A stretch of 64,000 bases of DNA from Ephemerocybe angulata. Taxonomy: Eukaryota; Basidiomycota; Agaricomycetes; Agaricales; Psathyrellaceae. The stretch is from assembly GCA_013368325.1 (NCBI GenBank), contig JAACJK010000003.1, positions 186,001 to 250,000 of the forward strand. Reading direction: 5' to 3'. Shown here in pieces: positions 1 through 9,700 of this stretch (the stretch's first letter is position 1; each line of letters opens with the position of its first letter). Position numbers and translations under genes: made by a program. The notes under the pieces are model-generated. The model was not told the origin of the DNA, did not search any database, and worked only from the letters and a program-made list of their open reading frames with translations.

Positions 1-393
1 GGGGAGGATACATACTAGCGCTGGGAGGAGGGAAGACCTGATCAAAGTCATCATCCTCATCATCGCTCACGCCGATGGGGACCCTGACTATGCCAGTTCC
101 CATGCACCTAGTGCAAGTGCCGAGATCTAGACGATGGCTCTAAGAAGACGGGCATACAACGAATTGTAAAACATACCGTGCTCGACGTTCTCAGCTGGGA
201 CGAAGGCATCCAAGATGAGGTGGCCTGATCATCCAAGAGTGAGTCATGCAGTGGAGTCGACGAGGTAAAAGTTGAACATACGATCATCAATAGCACGGAT
301 CAAAGAGCCAAGCAGCCTCAACAACGACGGCGAGACAGCAACGCGACCGATGGTCGTGATGCCCTCCTGGCTGACGTTGGATTGGTTGACCAT
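1..393 (-). CDS. hypothetical protein, 5' part only (runs off left edge)
   Basis: Three spliced exons read leftwards from an ATG at 393-391: exon 1 282-393, exon 2 177-224, exon 3 16-126. Introns 225-281 and 127-176 have GT/AG ends, and a further donor at 15-14 sends the gene off the window. Phases join cleanly (1, then 1). About 90 residues are visible. They begin MVNQSNVSQEGITTIGRVAV, then a Leu-rich helix, then a short Cys module CTRCMGTG that resembles half of a DnaJ-type CxxCxGxG zinc-binding repeat, then an acidic DDEDDD run. I do not recognise the family and no function can be given. It is divergent from the gene starting at 768. The exon model is inferred from splice signals and reading frame only. 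Confidence 0.55.
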
Positions 394-475
394 TAGATCA
401 AGGATGTTGATAATCGGTTAGACAGAGAAAGAGTTGAAGAAGAGGATTCTGGCGTTAGTCACAGTACTGGGGGAG

Positions 476-483
476 CTTATATA
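476..483 (-). promoter_or_regulatory. TATA box of the leftward gene
   Basis: TATATAAG on the minus strand, about 85 bp upstream of the ATG at 393, inside the 374 bp intergenic space shared with the divergent gene at 768. Position and sequence fit a core promoter. Confidence 0.45.
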
Positions 484-767
484 GAAATAAAGCCCCTGCT
501 TACGTCCAATTTGCACAATCAAGTCCAAATCTTTGGACTCGAGAGAAGGCCGGAGACCAGGTCAAACTCGTGATGGATATACAATGTTCCCAAATAAAGC
601 TCTGGAGAGGCTCTGGAGGAAAAAAATCAGGCTTCTGAGAAAGACAATGCATTAAAAATCAGCTGAGGTTTATATTGCCTTTCAACTTGAATGCATTGCA
701 CTTTCCCCGCTCGTTCACCCCTCAGACGCTCTATCACAAACCTGTGTCGTACCCTGGCCAATTCAAT

Positions 768-3700
768 ATGGCACCTCCATGCTGGATGTCAGAAATACGA
801 CGCACCTACTGCGAGTCCTTCCTTCCCGAATACGCTGAATGCCGAATCCAGAAGAAATACAAACAATTCTGGCTTAAACTCTTTGCGAGCTTCCTCACCA
901 TGTTCCCACTCGTTGACGATCTGTTCCCAGGGTATAAGCTTGGAGATCTCAACGAGGAGCAAATGGGGCAGTACTCACTTGCTCTAGAGAAGCTGCAGAA
1001 GGTAAGCCCAATCCGTACCTCTTCACTCCCGCATCGGATGCTAATCACGAGCCTGATTAAGCGGTTGAAGGAGTGGTTTCGATGGCAGTTCAACCCTAGG
1101 AGTAGGAACAATGCCGTATCGGTCTCTTCCAAGCTTCTGAAGGATATTTACATGCCTCGAACACGGGGAATGAAGGCATACGAAGCTTTCGCCAAGCTCT
1201 ACCCCAACAAAGTTACAGCTGCATTGGACGAACGGTGTGAGAAGGGTGGGATAGAAAAATCCAAAAAGGTTACGAAATGGCACACCGTATGTAAGGATCT
1301 GTATAGTAAGGCCTCCGAAGAAGAGATCCAAGCTGTTGAGGAGCGGATCGCCGATGATGCAGAGGAAGAAGAGGAGAGTGAAGATGGGGAACCAGAGACT
1401 TATCATCGGTATGTTCGAAATCCTTTCGATGATAGGTCCAATTCTAACTCACCTTGACTTAGTTTCCTCACCTCGCTACCCAGTGTTCTCTCTGCTGTTG
1501 TCGATCCGGCTGTCCGCAAGGCGGGTGTGCTCGCATTGGTGACGGTTGTGGGTTCCGAGCCTGCATCTGATGGGAAAATCAAAGTCCACACGTGAGTATC
1601 CCAAATTGGGATCTCTGTATTAGGACTAAAGTGATCTCGACAACCAGGCTTCAGTTCGGCGACAAGGACAAGACACCCTTGTTCGCTGCTACTTGGAATG
1701 AATACGAGCGCGTCTTTGTTACAGCCGTTTCTCAGTTTGCCAAGCGCCATGAATTTCGTATGTGTCATTCCCACATGTTCCTCCTTATCTCTCTGATGTC
1801 TGTCCTTCAGCTCCGGAGCTCTGTGCCCAACGGGCCCTCAACAAGGATCTAAGGGCTTCTGTATCACAAGGTGCGTCCTGTCGTGAACACCGGTCAGCCT
1901 ACCTATTTTCTCTTCTTTTCCTTTCATTTCTTCCTTTACTATTCATTCGTGCGCATTCCTGCACACTCTTACACACCTTTGCACACCCTTGCACACCTTC
2001 GCACACCTTTGCACACCTTCACCCTGCCTTCGCTCTTCTGAGCCTTCCCCTCACTTCATGCACAGCACGTTCGTGCTTCTTATTCTCGTGCACAGCACGT
2101 TCACACCTTGTTCACATCTTTGTTCTCAGGCGCACTGCCCGCGCGCTGCCTTTTAGTCATATCGACTCATATGGACTCTATTGTTCTTTGGATCATTTTA
2201 TTGTTCTATTTTCGTTCGAGATCATCTGGACACATATATACTCGTAGCTACTCGTTCATTATTCCCCACTTGATCTCTTTGACTATACAGGTACATAGTC
2301 GCTTCGCTCCTATTCCCTGTATCCTATTTACCTTTGACTATACAGCCCTTGTATCTGCATCGCTGCTCGTCGCTCGTCCGACCTCTGCTCCTCTGCTCTC
2401 TGCTCTCTGCTCGTCGCTCGTCCGACATCAGCCGGCGTCTTCGCCACATTAGATCAAGTCCTCCCAACTGCGCCGACGTCCATCGTCCTCGCAGCCCTGC
2501 TAGCCGGCACCATCGCGCCCACCCGTTCACCCTCACCTGCAGCCTCTGACGGCTCTGAACCAGACAGCTGTGAACTGCAGCTTCACGGCCTACAGATCGA
2601 CTCCGCCTGTCTCCGATCCACCACCGATTCGGTCTTCTCCTCAGTCTACTGGTACATCGACCGGAACGGCTTAATCGTCTACACCGACTGCGCAGAACAG
2701 CCCTGCCCCCACGCTAAGGAAACCCAGGATTCTATCCCAGGCTTCTACTTCTCTGGCCTCCGTGGAGAACTAGTCCTACCACTAGTCCCACAATACCTGC
2801 ACCCTACCAGCCCGCCTAGTCGCGTCCCACCCCCATCGTCGCCTCCGCCGCCGTACTCCCCGAAACTCCCCGACTACCCAAGTCCACCCTCTACCATGGC
2901 CGACGCCGCAGCTGCCCAACGTCTCGAAGCCCTCTTCACCAAGCTTATACAAGCTCAGGAGAAGACCAACGAGCAGCTGAACAAACTGGCTACCGCTCAA
3001 ACCCAAGCTGCCTCCGCCGTAGCCCCACCTGCACCCGCTCCAGCCTCTAACACCACCCAGGTTGGGGCTGTCAACGTGTCCACCGGCTCCAGCATGGCTC
3101 GCCCGGAGCCTTTCAAGGGAGGTTCCGCCGACGCCCGGCGATTCCTCCAGTACTACACCATGTGGGCCCGATCGAAGGAAGCTCCCCTCAACAAGCTCAA
3201 CACCACCACTGGCTTCCACGAGATTGCTCCTGAGCAGTGGATCATCCATGCCCTCTCGCTCCTGCAGGGGGAAGCCGCGATATGGGCCGTCCGCTACCTC
3301 CAAGACATCGAGGCCCATGCCACCACCCAAGCCGCCGCTGCAGCCGCTACCGCAGCCAACCAGACCGCTGTCCCCATCACTCCTTTCCCCTTCAGCGGAT
3401 CGTGGGACGAGTTCGTCAAGGCCTTCAAGGCCCGTTTCATGGCCTCGGACGACAACGCCGAAGCCCAGAGGGAACTCGAGTCCATCACCCAGGGCAACAA
3501 GACGGTTGCGCAGTACGCAGCGCGCTTCCAGGAGGTCTCTGGACGCACGGACTACTCCGAGTCGGACCTTGGCCATCGCTTCAAGCAGGGCCTCTCCAAG
3601 GACGCCCGTGCCTGGTTGACCATGGCCTCCTTCGCCAAAGCGCCTACCAGCTTCGAGGAGCTTGTCCAGCTCGCCGTCAAGGTTGACTTCCACATGCGCG

Positions 3701-6700
3701 ACAGCATGGCCGAAGGCCCTCGTACCAAGGGTTCCACTGCCTACTCCCCTCCCACTGCCGCTCGCGACCCCTACGCCATGGATGTCGACGCTAGCCGAAG
3801 CTCGACGGCTCGCACCCGCGAAGACTTCACCAAGCTCATGCGAGGTCGCTGCTACGGGTGCGGCTCCAAGGCCCACCTGAAGTCGGCAGGAGGACACGAG
3901 GCCACCAAGTGTGGATACTGCGCCCGCATCGGGCACATCGAGGCCGTCTGCCAGGACAAGTACCTAGGCAACGAGAAAGGCCGAGGAGCCCGACGCTCCC
4001 AGAAGGCAGCTGCCACGACCAGCGACACCCCCTTCACCCTCTTCCCAGGCGAGACCTCTGCCCCCAACGTCTCGTCCCCTGCCCCTTCGACGACGCCCGA
4101 GGACCCCAGGTTTGCACGCCTGGAGGCTACCCTCGCCGAGCAGAACCGTCTCTTTGGGATCCTTGCCAACGACAAGCCGGGTTTTTGAAGCGGGTGCCCG
4201 TCCGTGCTGCCGCACGCGTACCCATCGCTATGTGTTCCACCTCCTCCTATGACTCCATCTCATCATGTACCATTAGTTCTATTCGTGAAATCGATCCTAC
4301 TTCAGACCATTTCCGAGTACGAACAATGTTGAGAGGTCGCAACAGGAGCACTAGCTCAGCAGCCATGATAGATTGTGGGGCTACCGCCCTCTTTCTTGAC
4401 CACCCCTTTGTCCTAAAGCATCACATCACAACCTTCCCACTCCGTCACCCTATCCTCCTTCGCAACATTGATGGCTCCCCAAATACCGCCGGGGACATCA
4501 CCCACTTCGCACGTCTTCACCTCACGGTCGGACCCCATAACCGCTGGACAGACTTTCTTGTCACCGACCTAGGAGGCGAGAACATCATCCTGGGACTCCC
4601 CTGGCTTCGCCAGGTTAACCCAGAGATTGACTGGACAAAGGGTATCGTGCGCATCAACCCCCGAGCCACCATCGAGGATGTTCCGGAGGACCCGAACCCG
4701 AGCCATGCTCTGGGGGAACCGTCCAACGGATCCATCCTGGAAGAGATCTATGCCTCGAGCGCACCCCCAGACCCCATCGCATCCGTTCCAGAGCTCCTAC
4801 CTTCACGCCGTCATCCCCGCGCCTCGGTAGAGGAGGTGCCGGAGGAAAGACATCCGTGTTTGGACTTAGGGGAACCCTCTGATGGAGCGATTCTGGAGGA
4901 GATCTACGCCTCTTGGCCCACGCTCCCCAGCTCTCCAGCTCCTGAACCTGCCCCACCGTCGTCGCCCCCTCCTGTGGAAGAGAAGCCCGAAACCCCCTTC
5001 TGCCGAATCCGTGCTAACCGAACAACCCGACGCCGCTGGCTTCGAGCTGGCATCATCGAGCGCACGGATGAGGAACTGTGGTGTTCGGCTGGCTTCACCT
5101 ACTCCCAGAAGATCGCTGAGGACGCGAAGAAAGGTAAACCGGAGAGAACCCTCGATGAGATCATCCCTGCCCACTACCGAGAACACGCCGCCGTCTTTTC
5201 TGAACAAGAATCCACTCGCCTGCCAAGCCACAAGGATTGGGATCATGCCATCGAGCTCACGCCTGGTGCTCCAGCCAACATCCGCACCAAGATCTACCCC
5301 ATGTCCCTAGATGAACAGGCTGTGCTCGATACGTTCCTCCAGGAGAACCTCGCCAAAGGATACATCCAACCCTCTAAGTCGCCCATCTCCTCCCCGGTCT
5401 TCTTCATCAAGAAGAAGGACGGAACACTCCGCTTCATCCAGGACTATCGCCGTCTCAACGAGTATACCATCAAGAACCGGTACCCGCTCCCTCTTGTCGC
5501 CGACATCATCAGCCGTCTTCGAGGTGCCAAATACTTCACCAAGTTTGACGTCCGCTGGGGATACAACAACGTCCGCATAAAGGAGGGAGATGAATGGAAA
5601 GCTGCGTTCGCTACTAGCCGAGGCCTCTTCGAACCCAAAGTCATGTTTTTCGGTCTAACCAACTCACCTGCCACATTCCAGGGCCTCATGAACTCGATCT
5701 TCTCAGATCTGGTCGCCTCCGGCAAGGTGGCGGTCTACCTCGACGACATCCTCATCTTCACCATGGACCTGGAAGAACACCGCCGCATCACCCACGAAGT
5801 CCTTCGTCGCCTGCGACAACACGACCTCTACCTACGTCCTGAGAAGTGTGAGTTCGAGAAGGAGGAGATTGAGTATCTGGGCATGGTTATCCGAGAGGGA
5901 GAGGTGAGCATGGACCCTGCTAAGGTCCAAGCCGTCCGTGGCTGGCCCGTACCGCGCAACGTCCGCGAAGTCCGAGGATTCCTGGGCTTTGCCAACTTCT
6001 ACCGCCGCTTCATCAAGGACTTCTCCAAAGTCGCCCGCCCCCTCCATGACCTCACTAAGAAGAACACCCCGTTCGAATGGACTGACGAGCGTCAGCAAGC
6101 CTTCGAAACCCTCCGTGACGCCTTCATCTCGGCCCCTGTCCTCGCCCTCTGGGATCCTGATCGCCCAACTCGCATCGAAGTCGACGCCTCTGGCTTTGCC
6201 ACTGGAGGTGCTCTTCTTCAGCAAGCTGCTGACGGCGCTTGGCACCCTGTCGCCTTCCGATCAGCGTCTATGGACCCAGCTCAACGGAACTACGAGATCT
6301 ATGACCGGGAGATGCTAGCCATTATCGAAGCCCTTAAGGATTGGCGCCCGTTCCTGGAAGGTCTCCCTGACACCTTCGGGATCGTAACCGATCATGCTAA
6401 CCTGAAGTACTGGCGCACCGCTCAAGATCTGGCACGACGACAGGCGAGATGGGCCCTGTACCTCTCTCGCTTCGACTTCCGTCTTGAACACCGCCCGGGT
6501 GCCGCTAACACCCAAGCTGACCCCCTCTCGCGCATGCCCCACCATCACGTCTCGGACTCTGACGACAACACCCAGCGCACTGTCCTCCGCCCTGAACACT
6601 TCGCCAAACTCGCGGCCGCTTCCCAGTTCACCAACCCCCTCGAAGACCGAATTCGTCTTGCAAGTGCACGCGAGTCTGTGGTCTTGGGAGGGCTAGAGAA

Positions 6701-9700
6701 ATTGCGCAAGTTTGGACCCCAGAAACTCGTCAATGGGTTGACAGAGTGGACAGAGGAGAACGGGTTAGTACGGTTCAGAGGCAAGGTATACGTCCCAGCA
6801 GACGAGGAACTCCGGCGAGAGGTGGTAAAGCAGTGCCACGACGACCCCACTTCAGGCCATCCCGGGAACCATGCAACCCTCGAACGGGTCGAGCGGTTGT
6901 ACTGGTGGCCCACGATGCGCGCTTTTGTGAAGAAGTACGTCGAAGGCTGCGACCTCTGTGCCCGACGCAAGCATGCCCAACACCCTCGTGCCCTCACCCA
7001 GCCCATGGACGTCCCTGAAGGCCCTTGGGAGGCTGTTGGAGTTGACCTCATCACACAGCTACCACCTGCCCACGGTTTCGACGCAGTCATCGTCTTCACC
7101 GACTTCTTCACCAAGCAGATCCACGCACTCCCCTGTTCCTCCACCATCTCGACTGAAGGGGTCGTCGACATCTACTACCGAGAGATCTTCCGCCTCCATG
7201 GTTTGCCCCTTCGTTTCATCAGCGACCGAGGGCCCCAGTTCGCCTCCAACGTCATGCGCACCCTCCTCCAACGCCTCGGGATTGGATCCAACCTCACAAC
7301 GGCATACCACCCTCAGGCCAACGGCCAGACTGAGCGCGCAAACCAGGAAGTTGAGAAGCACCTTCGCTTCTATGTCAGTCGACGACAAGACGATTGGGAC
7401 CAACACCTCCCCATGGCTGAGTTCGTCATCAACTCCCGCATCCACTCTGCTCATAATCGCTCCCCCTTCGAGGTTATCTACGGCTACTCCCCCCACTTCA
7501 ACATTCCCATCGGCGCTACCACCGGGGTCCGCGGTGTCGACGAACGGATCCAGGACCTTCTAGACACCCGGAAAGACGTTGAAGCAGCCTTACGAATGGA
7601 GAAAGCCCGCCAGAAGACAACCTTCGAAGCTGGGAAGCGGACAGCACACACCTTCGCTGTAGACGACTACGTCTGGCTCAGCGCCAAGAACATCAACATC
7701 AAGGTGCCCACTCGAAAGCTTGGGGACTTCCAGCTCGGCCCCTACAAGGTCATTGAGAAGGTCGGCGACCTTGACTACCGTCTCGCACTCCCTCAGTCTC
7801 TATCCCGCCTCCATCCTGTCTTCCACGTCGACAAGCTTAGTCCCTGGAAAGGGAACGACACCAACGGCATCCTACCTCCCCCACCAGAGCCTGTTGAACT
7901 CGAGGACGGGACAGAGTTTGAAGTTCAGGACGTGCTGGACAGTAGGGAGGTCAAGCGTGGACGAAAGCGCTGGGTCGAATACCTCATCAGCTGGAAGGGC
8001 TACAACGACAGCGAGAACTCTTGGGAACCCCTTGCCAACCTTGGGAATGCAGCTGAAGCCGTCGCGGAGTTCCACCTTCGACACCCCACGGCACCCCGAC
8101 CATAGTCATCGAGGACGATGAGTTCTAGGAGGGGGGTAATGTCGTGAACACCGGTCAGCCTATCTATTTTCTCTTCTTTTCCTTTCATTTCTTCCTTTAC
8201 TATTCATTCGTGCGCATTCCTGCACACTCTTACACACCTTTGCACACCCTTGCACACCTTCGCACACCTTTGCACACCTTCACCCTGCCTTCGCTCTTCT
8301 GAGCCTTCCCCTCACTTCATGCACAGCACGTTCGTGCTTCTTATTCTCGTGCACAGCACGTTCACACCTTGTTCACATCTTTGTTCTCAGGCGCACTGCC
8401 CGCGCGCTGCCTTTTAGTCATATCGACTCATATGGACTCTATTGTTCTTTGGATCATTTTATTGTTCTATTTTCGTTCGAGATCATCTGGACACATATAT
8501 ACTCGTAGCTACTCGTTCATTATTCCCCACTTGATCTCTTTGACTATACAGGTACATAGTCGCTTCGCTCCTATTCCCTGTATCCTATTTACCTTTGACT
8601 ATACAGCCCTTGTATCTGCATCGCTGCTCGTCGCTCGTCCGACCTCTGCTCCTCTGCTCTCTGCTCTCTGCTCGTCGCTCGTCCGACATCAGCCGGCGTC
8701 TTCGCCACACGTCCTCTGACCATGCAAAAGTACTAGTCTGATCACTATCCCTGACAGAAATGGCCGGTAGTAAGGATGCGCCCCTGAATTCGAGCAACTC
8801 TACTTCCAATCCCAACTCGATCCCTTCCATGAATCCACAAGTCTCCGCCTCTGGAGTCTCACATACGACGTCCACGGAGATCGCTACCCCCAAAACAAGT
8901 TCTCACCCTCAATCTACCCTCCCCAATGGTCTTCCATATACCTCCCCGAATCTGGCCAAAAACGTCGACACCAGTCAACGTGCAGGAGTCGAACTCGGCG
9001 GATGTCTCAATCCAGCTTCAGCCGCCTTTGCGAATCAGCCCAACGCCAACTCTATGGCCATTGGTTCTGGGGTGGGCTCGGAAACGCTCAGCATGAGTCA
9101 ACGTGCAGGAGTCGAACTCGGCGGATGTCTCAATCCAGCTTCAGCCGCCTTCGCGAATCAGCCCAACGCCAACTCTATGGCCATTGGTTCTGGGGTGGGC
9201 TCGGAAACGCTCAGCATGACCTTACCCGCCTTCTCGAATGGTGAATCTGGTTCTAGCATCATAGGGCCCCAAAACGGCTTCTCATCTCAGTCTCTGTATT
9301 CGTCCTCATCCACCTTCCCTGGTCAAGCTATCAGCGGCGTCGGCGACTTTACCTATCCGACTTCTAATCTTCACCCCTTTCCGGACCACTCCACCACACC
9401 TTCGAATGACCTCGCCGCTTCGTGGTCCAACGTTAACATCCATCAGTCAGACGATTCGATTCAGATCCCCCCTACCCAGACTGGTGAGTGCATTCCATTG
9501 TTCGGGTTACCGGTTTAATTAAGAGATTTCATTTAGTGTCATGGGATGTGAGCATGGGGAACATGACAGATACCTGGAAGGATGACCCCATGTTCGCGGG
9601 TATTGCTGAAGATTCGCACCCGCAGGGTTCTGCCTGCAGGAATGATCGTGTCGCGTCACATAACCACATTCTTCCTCCCGTAGAGGGCATTAGCAGGGAG

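Larger units (their letters stand above)
1879..8709 (+). mobile_element. Ty3/gypsy LTR retrotransposon, chromovirus (element 1)
   Basis: Complete 6831 bp element with two 570 bp LTRs (1879-2448 and 8140-8709), both TG...CA, flanked by a 5 bp target duplication CGTCC (1874-1878 and 8710-8714). Internal order is AUG-free leader, gag, -1 frameshift, pol (PR-RT-RH-INT-chromodomain), polypurine tract. All frames are open. By eye the LTRs differ at one base (C1902 versus T8163), so insertion is very recent. It lies in intron 5 of the host gene in sense orientation. Confidence 0.96.

Noticed and set aside
2782..3936. 384-codon minus-strand frame opposite gag of element 1
   Set aside because: Antisense shadow of a GC-rich coding region; Gly/Val/Arg composition and no family motif.
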